NCBI GenBank assembly: GCA_001598975.1
Contig: BBXU01002049.1
Location: 1 to 34,570 of the forward strand
Direction of reading: 5' to 3'
DNA length: 34,570 nt
Source of the DNA: Parachlorella kessleri
Lineage: Eukaryota; Chlorophyta; Trebouxiophyceae; Chlorellales; Chlorellaceae
Part shown: positions 1 to 10,459 of the stretch, one piece after another
Layout of the letters: each line of letters begins with the position of its first letter
Position numbering within the stretch: the stretch's first letter is position 1
Notes under the pieces: generated by a model
The model's database searches: none
The model's input: only the letters and a program-made list of their open reading frames with translations
Told to the model about the DNA's origin: nothing
Translations under genes and position numbers: made by a program

Positions 1-1870
1 GTGCCGCTGCCGGTCGCTGACAGCAGCTGGCTGACCGTCTTCCCAGGCGCGCTGCGGGCCATGCTGGGGTGGGTACAGGCGCGGTACGGCCGCCTGCCCA
101 TCATCATTACCGAGAACGGGGTGGACGTGCCTGGTGAGGGGCTGGCAGGGGGAGGAGGAGGAGAAGGAGGGGGTGGGGGGGGGGGCACTGGCAGAGCAGC
201 AGGGTACATGCTGTGGCTGATGTAGGGTTGCCAGGGAATGTGCCTGGTGAGGGGTTGGCAGGGGGAGGAGGAGGAGGAGGAGGAGGAGGGGTGTAGGGGG
301 CCACTGGCGGAGCAGCAGGGTGCATGCATGTAGTTGATGTAGGGCCAGGGAATGTGCCTGGTGAGGGGCTGGCAGGGGGAGGGCAGGTGGCGTTGGTGCA
401 GCAGCAGGTGCATGCGTGTAGGGTTGTGAGACCGGGTAAGTGAAAGGCCACCTGCAGTGCTAGGTTCCCTGTCAGGTCAGGCATGGCGAGGTAAGCAAAG
501 CTAGAAATGCAGGCGCACCAGCAGGGCGCCTGCTTGCACTCGGTTAACTTTTGTGTGGAGAGGCCGCTGCCAGTCCACCCTACACGCTAGGCACCACCCC
601 ACTGCCGGGGCGTGCTGCTCGTCATGAACGAGCTGAGCCTACCACACCTCCTTTGGTGCAGGCGAGGACAAGCAGCCTCTGGATGAGGCCCTGTGTGACG
701 CTTTCAGGGTGGACTTCTTTCGGGAGTACCTGGGCAACGCATCGCTGGCTGTGCGCCAGGATGGGGTGAATCTGCAGGCAAGGCCGGGACCCGCTTTTAG
801 CGCTGGGTGGTCCGTGGGATACTGTGGGGCACTTGGCAGACGGGTGCCAACAGGGGTGCGCCTTTGGCGCGCCTCTCAGCGCTTACATAAGCATATGTAG
901 GGAGCTAGTGGGAGAGGGGCAGCAGGAGCAAGGGAAAGAGGGTGGGTGAGGGGGGGTGGGGGGTGGCTCGCGCAAAGTGAGGGGCGAGGCCATCTCAGCT
1001 GTGCCACAACCTGCAGGTGCTTGCTGGTGGTTTACGTTGCAAGCGGCGACTGCCAACCCAGCTGTGCCACCTTCTAGAAGCCGCCTCTTACCGTCTGTGC
1101 CGCTGACCACTTGCTCTGCGTGCCATGGCTGCTGCAGGGGTATTTTGCATGGTGAGCATCGTGTCTCACAAGCCCCAGGGAGTTTCAGCAGCCAGGCACC
1201 CGTCACCAAGTTCTTGTCTAGCTGCCACCAGGCAACAAGCCCTAGGCGGCCCCTGCTCTCATCTGTTGACGCGCCTGATTACAACACAGGCAATGTTGTG
1301 ATGACAGCAGTGCTGCTGCGAGGATGGACGTTTCAGCCGCCCGTGCATTGCTTACCAGTTTTAGCAGCTAGGTAAGGCTGCACCCCTGGGTGCAGGTCCC
1401 TGCTCGACAACTTTGAGTGGGCCGACGGCTACAGCAAGCGCTTTGGCATCATCCGGGTCGACTACACCACCCTCCGGCGCTACTACAAGGCCTCCTCCCT
1501 CTGGCTAGCCAACTTGTTTGGGCTCACGACAGCGAAAAGCGCTCTGGAAGCCACTCGGGCTGGCAGCGCCGCTGAGGATGCTACCCAGGGCAGCACACTC
1601 CCTGACTTGGGTGGCGGTAGCCAGGGGCTCAGTGGCGGCACCCAGCTGCCTTACTTGTACTTCCTCTTACCATTGCTGGTGCTGGCCGTGGTGTGCTGTG
1701 CGCTGCAGCCCCAGCGGTTCAAGCTGTGGTTTCTCAGAGATGAGGCGGGGAAGCAGGGAGCCTACAGCGGAGGCCGGCCCATGCGCAGCCCCATGCGCAA
1801 GGCATCGCCCCGGGGAGATGTGGGGATACGGAGAAGCAGGGCCCGGGGGCCGACTATGAGGAGCCCTTGA
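1..1870 (+). CDS. Family-1 glycoside hydrolase (beta-glucosidase type), 3' part, with C-terminal membrane anchor
   Basis: The visible exons are 1-133, 662-777, 1138-1151 and 1396-1870, and all phases close. The gene starts left of the window. Exon 1 carries the GH1 signature IIITENG; the Glu at 112-114 is the expected catalytic nucleophile of the retaining mechanism. The next exons give the conserved GH1 C-terminal stretch: DGVNLQ, then GYFAW from a 14-base exon, then [17 protein letters not shown]. After the barrel comes a Gly/Ser-rich linker, a hydrophobic segment at about 1646-1708 ([20 protein letters not shown]) and a basic tail rich in Arg and Ser ending at TGA 1868-1870. The enzyme should hydrolyse beta-glycosides; the anchor suggests a type I membrane form with the catalytic domain outside the cytosol. 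Intron 2 has a GC donor (cag/gcaagg). The family call is firm; substrate is unknown. Confidence 0.9.
134..661 (+). repeat. Intron 1 of the GH1 gene with three tandem copies of the splice-donor region
   Basis: The intron begins at the donor cctg/gtgagg. The block GTGCCTGGTGAGGGG, which includes that donor, recurs at about 127, 240 and 354 with a period of 113-114 bases. Each copy is followed by GGCAGGGGGAGG and a purine-rich GGA/GGT tract. The proline-rich reading frame on the opposite strand is a product of this purine run and is not a gene. Confidence 0.8.
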
Positions 1871-2086
1871 CCAGCGCTCTGATGGAAGGCACCGCGGGCA
1901 TGTGGCTGAGGGGTGAGGGACGCTGTTGCCTCATGGCTGGGTTGACGGGGGAGGTGGCCCTGGTGTGTGACGTGCACCACTTCACGTCCCGCTCTGCGTA
2001 CATCTCCTGACTTTGAGCCAGTATTCAGAGAATCTGTCTATGTAGTGGCCTTAAAATGCCCTTGACAGGCCTATCTTTGCACTGCA

Positions 2087-2091
2087 TGTAA
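2087..2091 (+). terminator. TGTAA polyadenylation signal of the GH1 gene
   Basis: TGTAA, the usual chlorophyte poly(A) signal, lies 217 bases after the GH1 stop. No other TGTAA was noticed between the stop and this point. Confidence 0.55.
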
Positions 2092-2493
2092 CCCCTAGAG
2101 GCAAGAGAGCAGTACCATTGTGTTCCCACCGATTACGGACCTGTCCACACGATCACTTGCCGGGCACTGGTGCCCGTAAGGCCTCATTTGCTTGCCATGG
2201 CAAATCGCCACTGCAAGCCACGCCCATACACAGGCCTCAGAACAAGCAGACACTTTGGGAGCCCAGCCCGACACCCGGGGCGGGTGCCCAAGCCTTGGCA
2301 GGAAGAGGTCACACATGCAAATGCAACTCTGCAAGCAATACAATCTAGTACCTGACCATTACACCTGAAAAGTAGGATAACTCATATCACCGCACCCTCA
2401 TTGACCGCCGCCAAAGACACTTGTACCGCAGTTCTGTTCCTAGAATCTCTCCCCCACGATACCCCTGTCCTCATCTGGGTGCAATCCGGTGCA

Positions 2494-2498
2494 TTACA
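2494..2498 (-). terminator. TGTAA polyadenylation signal of the F-box/LRR gene
   Basis: TTACA on the plus strand reads TGTAA on the minus strand, about 230 bases after the F-box gene stop at 2730-2728. A second candidate lies at 2359-2363. Confidence 0.45.
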
Positions 2499-2727
2499 CT
2501 GGTGCAGCCCTTATAGACACGACTGCCGACAACCTGCTGTCCCGCCAGCCGGCCCTGGCAATAGGAGCACATCTTCCTCCAGCCTGGCCCTTTGTACAGC
2601 TATACCCTATCTCCTGTTTAAGTTCGCACTACCTGCCACCCTTACTAATAGCACCTGCTGTACGCTCCACAGTCCGCACCCATACCGGTGACAGCGCCGG
2701 CGAACGCAGCACCGCCAGCACACCTCC

Positions 2728-5700
2728 CTACCAGGCCCTGTCCCTCAGGATCAGGCTGGGGCAGCCGTGGTGCAGCCGCAGCACTCTCTGCCCCCCCGGG
2801 TGCGCCTCCCTCAACGCCTCGTCCAGCTGAAGTAGGTGGTTCAACGACTCGTGGCTCCAGCTGTGGGTGGGCACCTGCACAGGGGGGTAAGGGGGGCCGA
2901 CCGAGGCACGCTTGAGTGGGACTGGTCACACATGGCATATCATGTGGCTCGTTCTGCATCCAGGCCTGCTCGTCCAGCTCAGCTCACTACCTTTCCCTGC
3001 ACCCATGCCAATATCATGTGGCCACTCAGTGATTGTGGTTGCCGCGGTGAGTGGAGGCACTCCAGTCTCCAGCTGTGGGTGGAGTCACCAGGGTTGGGAT
3101 CTTAATCCAGTATGGAGGTCAGCACCAGGGGCTGGGAGGCCTCTAGCAAGGTCCTGGGCGGGGCCACGGGCTAGGGGGGAGGGACGTGGAACTCGCACGG
3201 CCCTCGGGCAGTCCGACTTCGCTGTCAAGGTATGGTGCGCTGGAGCCCTGGCAAACCTCTGTGCCATCGATGCGCACATCCCCCAAGCCAAGGCTCCAGC
3301 CCATGGCGCGCTCCGCTTGCCGGTCGGTGGCCCGGCACCTTGACTCCCAAGCCCAACACCCTGCTGCCGTCGCTACCCAGCAACCCTTCTGTCAGTAGCA
3401 GCGCTGCTGCTCACCTCACCAATGTGCTCCACGTCCTTGACCACCAACAGGCAGCGCTACGCAACCCTCCTGTCAGTAGAGGCTGTTAGTAGTGTTAGTA
3501 GTACGCTGCCGCTCACCTCGTCAATGTGCTCCACGTCCTTGACCACCGACAAGCAGCGCAGGCGCGGCAGCGCCAGCGCCCAGAGCACGGGCTCCACAAA
3601 TTCCAGGGCCAGGTTGTCGTCCAGGAACAGCTCCTCCAGGGCTGCAGCAGGGCAGCCTTGAGAACACTATGTAGGTGGGCAGCCGTCGTGTAGTGGATGA
3701 TTAAAAGGCGAGGTGTCAAGCAGACAGGCCCGCCAGACTTCAGGGCCAGGTACTGGCCTGGGATGCCACGCGGCACTCCTCCCTGCGCTGCTGCACTGCA
3801 GGTGTGGCACAACTCATTATGCGCGAACCAATCGCACAGGCAACCAGAGTGCGCGTGGGATCCAGCTTCGCTCAGCACAGAAATGACAGCGTTGACAGCG
3901 GTCGGAGGAAGGGGTGACCAACAACCATAAATGCAAGGAGTACCAAGCACAGGTTGCCTTCAATTCAAGCAAGGACATCATGCTCGGTGCCTGGCTGGTA
4001 GACAAAGACTTGTCAGAAGTTGCTGATGGGCACCGTTGCTGACCTGCCAAGCGGCTGAAGACGTCAGGGACGGTGGAGATCCGGTTGCTAAAGAGCGACA
4101 GATGCTGCAGGCTGCTCAGCCCCTGCAGTACAAAGTATTGTCCCTGATCTACTCTGGAGGGCTTAGCAAGATATATGTTACCAATCTCTCAACTTCATTC
4201 CTTCACAAGGCCGGCACACTGAGCGTAGCCCGTATATCTTGTCAGAGAAGGAAAAGACTCATTAACTAGGCACCAACCCAATTCCTCTCAGGGTCAACGC
4301 AGGGAAGACACCCTGGGGCAGCTCCCAAGGCCTGGTTGGTGAGGCCAGGCAGCCTCCTTATGCCCACGCCCAGCCCCTGTGCCCATGCAGCTGGGGCTGA
4401 TGTGCATACCCCTCAACCCCTGAGAGGCTTCCCACTGAAAAGACAGCCACGCTTGGGGACCTCTCTGGCGTGTGGTGGTCCCACCTGGAGCGCCACCGCC
4501 TTGTCTGGAAGGCAGTCGATCCTGTTGAACCCCAGCATCAGCTCGTGGAGGCCGCCCAGCCCACACGCAGCCTCCGGCACCGCCTTCAGCTTGCACTGCA
4601 CGGCAACAACGCTATGCACGGCACGTCGTCAAGAAGATTTGCAGTTTGTGGGAGTTGTCCACTCCAAGGCTGCGAGCTGACTGATGTAACATCCCTCCAC
4701 ACGACCCCACCCTGGAGACTCGATCCCACTGGAAGGTGGCACCAACCGCTTGCCATCCACCAAGGGGGTGTCACAGAGCTGGAATGTCAGCTTGCCTGCA
4801 TGAGTTCCAGCCTTCGCAACGTAGTCAGGCAGGTCAGCTGCTCTGGGAGACACACCAGGCTGTGCTCGTACCTGCACCAGGCCAAGGCGCAGTCTAGTTG
4901 GGCGACACAAACAGTGCGAGCGCAGGCTACAACACATTGCCAAAAACAACCGTTAGTTGCAGCTGGGGCCAAGGATGGTGGAGGGACCACACCAGCCCAT
5001 TGGCTGACTTTGTTTCACACCAGGCTCCTCCTGCCAGCATGGACTCCTGCAGAGACAGCAAGGGAACTCCCCATGCAATCCAGAGGCAACAACCACTGAA
5101 CCCCTGGCTGGAGGCATTCCGTGACAGCCGGTCCAGCCCTGCCCGGCAAGCGCAGGGTGCTCACTCTGGCTGGCCAGACGGCCCCACCCCCAGCGGGTTG
5201 CAGTTGAGCTTGAGCTGCGTGAGCCTACTGAGGCACGCCACCTCGGCAGGCAGCCGGGACAGGCTGCAGCTGCACAGCCGCAAGTCTTGAAGGCCGGTCA
5301 GGCGGGAGATGAAGCCAGGCACCACCTTGATGCCCTGCATGTGGCCCGCAGCGGTGCACGTGAGGCATGGCTTGGCGCGCCCGGGTGCTTGGCAGGCGCA
5401 TGCAGCTGGAGCATGGCGAGTGCACGTGCCCCCTGGGAGGCACGCCAGGTACTGAGAAACGCTTGCAGCGTGCGGCAGGCAGTGGGTAGGTGGCCTCAGC
5501 TGCTCGAGGCAAGGCCGGGGACCAACCCCAGGGAGCCCTAGCTAAGCCGGCCTGAACGGCTGCCACACCGGTTACGCTACAACCTAGCCAGCCTCAGTAC
5601 CATGTGTTGCCAAGCCACCAAAGACTGCACTCGCCTTGCTGGTGAGGCTGAGGTGTGTCAGCAGGGTCAGGTACTTGATTTCCGGCGGGAACCGAGGCAG

Positions 5701-7789
5701 CACAGTCCAGCCTGGGTGGTAGTCATCCTCACAGATCATCCGGAGGGAAGCCAGCCGGGTCAAAGAGCTGCAAAATGAACCCACCGTGCAGCAGGGGATA
5801 TTGTCACTCGATACTTGCTGCAGGGGTCTCAATGGGTAGCGCCAGCAGGGAAAGGGAGTCTCAGCATCCACAAAGGCACAGCAGGGAAGAGCAACTGCTG
5901 CTGGCAGTGCTGCAGGTCTGCAGGTTGCCTTAGGTGTTTCACTACGCAATGCAACGGCGGTTCATGGGCCACCGCCTTTCAGTGCAGTCCGGTCTGAGCA
6001 CCATGAAATCCAGAGGCGTAGGCTTTAGTTGTCCCCTGCCTGGTGGCGTGCTCAGGCGGCAGCTCTGGGCCCTAGCTTACCTCAGGAAGCTGGTGGGGTG
6101 GGAGAGGATGCTCTTGCGCAGCCGCGCCAACTCAAGGCGGGTCAGGTTGGCCAGAGCGCTCAAAGCGTGCCAGGTGGCCCCCACAAACAGGTCGTTGCAC
6201 GACTCTATGGTCAGCTCCTGTGAAAGGCCATGGCAGCTGTCAGGAACCCCCCTAGGGTTGTTGCTCGGCCAACCGCCCCCACTCAAATCACTGTCAGCCC
6301 CCTCTGGTGTGTGACACGGCTTCCAGTGGCCGCACTTCTTATTGCTGGTACACCATCCCCGGCACATGCATTGCTCTAGAAGGCCTCCACCCAAAGCGCT
6401 CAGTTGCAGATCTCACATCACACCGACGACCACCGGCCCACATGTGCGCGGAAGAGAGCAGTGTGGAGCCCTTCTGTTCAAGCCGAGTCTTCTAACACTG
6501 GAGATTTGATACCAAGTCTCCCACTGTCCGGTAGCATGCAACTGTGCCTCACCCTTGCCGGGTTCGCAACCACCCACAGTCCACATGACATACTGCCAAT
6601 TGGTAAGGCTGCCGCCTCCCCGCTCACCTGTAAGCTGCTTGCGCCAGCCAGCAGGCCCCTGACACCCTCCACAGGTACAGGGTAGAAGTCGTGGAACGAA
6701 TGTTCCAAGCCTATGAAGGACTCTGGGGCGCGGGTGGTGAGTACCGGCTCAGAGCGCAGCAGGCTCAGCGAGCGCAGCGCTGGCGCACGGAGGTTGAGCC
6801 AGCCAATCAGTGCTTGGCTGCGGATCATGCGGCCCTGCCGACCCTGCAAACCAGAGTGTGCGCAGGTAGCTGGCACAAAGTCGGCCAGGTTTAGTGTTGC
6901 ATGTATATTTTTCCAGGGGGGCCTGCTGCAAGGTGCTAGTCAAGCTGCGAGGCATGCAAACGATTAGTAGTGCCTGCCCTGCTTGGCAATATGCCGGCTT
7001 TGAAGGAGGCGGAGCTGTAAGTACAATGGAAGAGAGCGCACAGGAGCATCCTGGGCATATCCTGCTTCAGCGCTACCAGTGCCAGTACCAGAAATGTGCC
7101 TGCTCCCTGAGCCCGCTGGCCCCACCCATCTTTGCGACTGGCCTTCCCGCCGCTCTCTCAGGGTGCAAATCAATGTGATGCCAGGCTGTTTGGCCGACAT
7201 GGCCAACTTACCTCCCAGCTGAAGTCCAGCTTGACTCGTTCCCACATGGGGCTGGGCTCGGAGCACAGCGCAGCCCAGCGGCGGCACACTAGATGCACGC
7301 TGCTACGCTTGCTGGCCCAATCAAGCTTTGCCAGGATGAGCAACAGCAGGTGAGAGGGCAGCTGGTTGACAAGGTCGGTGTTAGGGTCACCCGGGACACC
7401 CGTTGGACGTGTTGACAGCGGAACTTGGATATCGTCACTCTCCTGCAGATCGGAACTGCTGCTTATCGCGTCTAGACAGTGCAGCGCCCTCAATGCATCT
7501 AGAGAAGCCAGTCTAGTGTTTGTTTGAAGGCACTCCGCAACACAGGAGACACTTTGCACCACCTGCCCCGTCTTTACAATGCGGCGGTGCACCTCAGGCA
7601 GGCTGGCGTCACCTGGTTGCTAACCTCGTTATTCCAGTTGCTTAGGCCATGGTTGCAGTACTCCTCCTCGCCGTTGAGAGACAACCAGTCAGTCAGCGAG
7701 GCTTGGTGCTCCAGCTCCTCCGTTGGCATGGGCGTCACAGGAGCCAGGTGTGTTCTGAACTGCTCTTTGCTAGTTCGCACGTCCGTCAT
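2728..7789 (-). CDS. F-box and leucine-rich-repeat protein
   Basis: Minus-strand exons are 7789-7613, 7442-7212, 6843-6628, 6217-6081, 5767-5635, 5334-5165, 4871-4796, 4595-4485, 4122-4044, 3641-3517 and 2874-2728. They join in frame to about 533 residues. Exon 2 has an F-box at about residues 83-125 (LVNQLPSHLLLLILAKL, then HLVCRRWAALC). From about residue 155 leucine-rich repeats follow, for example LTRLELARLR, LQDLRLCSCSLSRLPAE, LHELMLGFNRIDCLPD and LQHLSLFSNRISTVPD. Such proteins normally act as substrate adaptors of SCF ubiquitin ligases, with the F-box binding Skp1 and the repeats the target; that role here is inference from the family. Two introns have GC donors (5635/5634 and 4796/4795). 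The last join, 3517 to 2874, and the donor of exon 6 (5165, chosen by phase) are the least certain. ATG 7789 is the first Met in an open exon whose donor phase matches the F-box exon. Confidence 0.8.
3411..3456 (-). repeat. Decayed duplicate of an exon end and its splice donor in the last F-box intron
   Basis: These 46 bases match 3513-3558, the 3' end of exon 10 and its donor, with four differences and an offset of 102 bases. The copy keeps an open frame into a GTGAGC donor. Short matches to the start of exon 11 (CTCCAGCTGTGGGTGG at about 2854 and again at about 3070) suggest that more of this intron arose by duplication. Confidence 0.7.
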
Positions 7790-8103
7790 GCTGCCTTTAC
7801 CTTCGGCAGCCGTACAGGGCGCTCTGTTCTTGCCTACCGGCACGAGCGTGGGACCTACAGGGGGTTATGACATGGCTCGAGTTGCGACGATACCTATGGC
7901 TGACATGTTTGAGTGAAGCACGAAGGCGAGAGTGTGTGTTGTATTCTGTAAGACGGGGAGCAACGTGGCGAGGGGGAAGCAAACTTGCGCGTGCCAGCCT
8001 GGCAACATCGCCTGCACACGGCGTCACCTTGTGCAAGCTCGGCTTCTGTGGTTTCATTGTGGCTTTGATCAGTGTTCGACGACAGGAGAAGCTGGGGGCC
8101 GAC
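7790..8103. promoter_or_regulatory. Shared promoter region between divergent genes
   Basis: These 314 bases separate the proposed ATG of the F-box gene (minus, 7789) from that of the tubulin-ligase-like gene (plus, 8104). Both 5' untranslated regions and promoters should lie here unless either gene has a further 5' exon. I see no clear TATA box. Confidence 0.4.
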
Positions 8104-9857
8104 ATGCACCAAAAGGTCTTCTGGGTGGGGCCCCATGCTACAGCCAGCGTGACCTCTCCTGTTGGTAAACTTCACAACGAGGGTCTGGACCTGCTCAAGT
8201 CGCTAGGCTGGGTTAAAGTCGGGCCAGCCACACAACATGCGCCTGTGTTTGCCTTCACCATCAGGAAAGGTGTGTTGCCTCTAGCTTGCACCTTCACTAT
8301 TAGTACGTGACCATTGGTAGTCTTCTCTCAGGCAATCACAGCAACAACGCGATGCTGTGGCGCAGGTGCAAACTTCCCTGCCACAGGTCCTGGTCTGCCA
8401 CGCATCAGGCAGCTACCACAGGAGTGCACCGCTGTGCTGGATGACAAACGCCGGATGGCAGAATGCATCGCCCACCTGGGCGTCTCACCCAAGACTTGGG
8501 TAGATATTGATGCTTTCCTGGGAGAACACCCCCCGCGCGGTGGAACCAATACCAGCACCCGTGCAGCACCAGTGACTGCATCCGGGTCTGCACCAGCAGC
8601 AGCAGGTGCAGCAGGAGGTGCTGCCTGCTCGGAGACCCAATGCGACCATGCATCCATTAAGGAGGCACCCCAGCCGTCCACTCAAACCTGGTTCCTTAAG
8701 CACCGCAAGGGTGTGAAGGGTCAGGCGGTGTACTACTATGCCAGCGTAGGGGAGCTGTGCAGCAAGCTCAGCAGCCTCAGCACGCGCAGCAGGCGGGACT
8801 TTGTGGTCCAGCACGGCGTCCAGCCCCTCCTTCTTCGAGGCCGCAAGTTCGTGTTGCGTGCACACGTGCTGCTGCTCCTGCAGGCGCCTCATGCTGGCCG
8901 CGACAGCCGAAGCCCACAGGCCTTCTTGCACAGGGACGTGATTGTTGTGGAGCATGCGCAGCCATACCGCCTGGGATCATCAGCCCGGGCATTGCACATC
9001 TCTTCTTGTGGGAGGGGCCACCCCCGGCCTTACCTCCTGACGCAGCTTCACGAAGGGCCTGTAGGTGGCGTGGCAGAGCATGATGATTGCGGGTTGGTGA
9101 CCACGCTTCCTGGGGCAGCAGCAGTGCAGGCGTGTTCAGCTGCACCTGCTGAGGCACCCTCTTGTCCCACCAAAACCCATCAATGTCCAGCAGAGCAGCA
9201 GGCCATCTCAGATGAAGCATTCCCTCTGCAACGCAAACAAGCTCCAGGGATTGCGTTGACCACCAGGTTGCAGCGCAGCATCTGGGAGCAGATGGGTTCA
9301 GCAGCAGCAGCCAGCCTAGTGGCGGGGGCGGGGGCGGGGCTGGTGCCTCAGCATGCCGACCCCCAGGTCGTGTTCTACCACTTGTTTGGCTATGACTTCA
9401 TCGTAGACCGCGTTGGCAAAGTACAGCTGTTAGAGGTAAGCCAGATGGATATGTTCTACCACTTATGTTGTGCATCGGTTTACGTTTCTTATTTCACCAC
9501 CATAGACATGAGAGGTGGACTGATGCCAGCCAGCCAGCCCTCTGCTCCAACACAGCGTGCATCCTAGTCGTTTTTTTCCTTGTAACTTCCCCCCCTTGGA
9601 TGGTATGATGGACAACTGTAGCCTGGATGCTCTGCGTGTCACCAACCATGCCACGGGCTGTGCAGGTGAATGCCTACCCAGCAATTGCCAGCGGGACGAT
9701 GGCCGGTGTTGACCGCCATTTGTATACTAGGCTTGTGAGGGACCTGCTGGGGCTCGTTGTGCTGCCAATGACGGATGGGGTGCCCCCAGACCCTGGCGGG
9801 TTTGTGGGCCTGGACCTGCTGGGACAAAGTCACCATGACTGCTTATCATATGCGTGA
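8104..9857 (+). CDS. Tubulin-tyrosine-ligase-like (TTL family) protein
   Basis: Exons are 8104-8269, 8387-9435 and 9666-9857, giving 468 residues. The phases close: 1 at the first intron and 0 at the second. TTL/ATP-grasp landmarks appear in order: TWFLKHRKGVKGQ (nucleotide-binding Lys/Gly stretch), DFVVQHGVQPLLLRGRKFVLRAHVLLL (written here in part as FVVQHGVQPLLL and GRKFVLR), FYHLFGYDFIVD, and LLEVNAYPAIA at the exon 2/3 join. TTL proteins ligate Tyr, Glu or Gly to tubulin tails with ATP; which one cannot be told here. The N-terminal part (MHQKVFWVGPHA) and an Ala/Thr-rich insert at about residues 95-140 are not recognised. A second low-complexity insert interrupts the ATP-grasp fold. ATG 8104 is the best-placed Met, but the frame stays open upstream, so an upstream start cannot be excluded. 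Confidence 0.8.
9581..9585 (+). terminator. Possible intronic polyadenylation signal in the TTL-like gene
   Basis: If the second intron is retained, the frame ends at TAG 9565-9567. A TGTAA box lies 14 bases later, after a T run. I noticed no TGTAA in the 600 bases after the normal stop. Confidence 0.3.
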
Positions 9858-10459
9858 CTTGCAAGCTTGGGTTAGGGCATGGGAGATATGGCATGGTGTC
9901 GACTGAATACTACGGGCTTCACAGTATATGTATCGTAAGTCTGGTGGCAGGGGCAATGAGTCAAGACTTTGGTTCCCTTTGCCTGTCCAAAACCCAGCAG
10001 TATTGGTTGACTGCGGTGCCAAGGTGACGTGCAGTGTCCCTGAAGTGTTCTGCCAGCCAGTCCAGTACACCTTTTGATTAGTTCGATGGGCAAGCCTTGT
10101 GTTGAATTCTCTGTTGCCAAGCTAAGCATATCAGTTAGCTGGATCACACCCACGTTTCTTTGTCCCATGTCATTAGAGAGACTGAAGGGCTATGAGCCAC
10201 CCTTGGGATTGCTGGGAGGAGAACTGTAGACGTGAGAAGAGAAGAAGAAGAATCCCAACTGGGGTAGCCATTCCGCGGAATTCCGTAGGCCTTTCCAATC
10301 CAACACGACAGGATCTTGGATCTAATTTCGAAGCAGATCCACCGAGCAATGCCAACAACCTTGTCAGCCGGGTCGAGCTTCTCCACATGTTTCAGGCATA
10401 GGGCAGTATGATATAGAACACATCAGTGGCGGTGGCCAAGCTGATCAGTTAAAACCAAA
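9858..10459. other. Intergenic region between TTL-like and cyclophilin genes
   Basis: No gene is recognised. An 80-codon frame on the minus strand (10386-10144) and a 69-codon frame on the plus strand (10192-10401) overlap in a stretch that looks less GC-rich than its surroundings and holds the palindrome ATTCCGCGGAAT at about 10270. I cannot assign either frame to a family. The promoter of the next gene should lie here. Confidence 0.4.

Larger units (their letters stand above)
1871..2727. other. Intergenic region between convergent genes
   Basis: This holds the 3' ends of the GH1 gene (+) and the F-box gene (-). TGTAA on the plus strand is at 2087-2091 and TTACA (TGTAA on the minus strand) is at 2494-2498. 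A partial copy of the tRNA-associated repeat lies around 2601-2655 (TATACCCTATCTCC, then CACTACCTGCCACCC). I see no convincing gene here. Confidence 0.6.

Noticed and set aside
107..484. 125-codon minus-strand proline-rich frame
   Set aside because: It is the complement of the purine-rich tandem repeats in GH1 intron 1.
3085..3343. Possible extra F-box exon reading GDVRIDGTEVC on the minus strand around 3200-3330
   Set aside because: No acceptor and donor pair of phase 0 with a good pyrimidine tract could be found, and direct joining of 3517 to 2874 already gives a continuous frame to a stop.
5188..5190. Donor GGG/GTGGGG as the end of F-box exon 6
   Set aside because: It leaves phase 0, which does not fit the next exon (YEHSLVCLPEQL). 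The donor at 5165 (caga/gtgagc) gives the needed phase 2.
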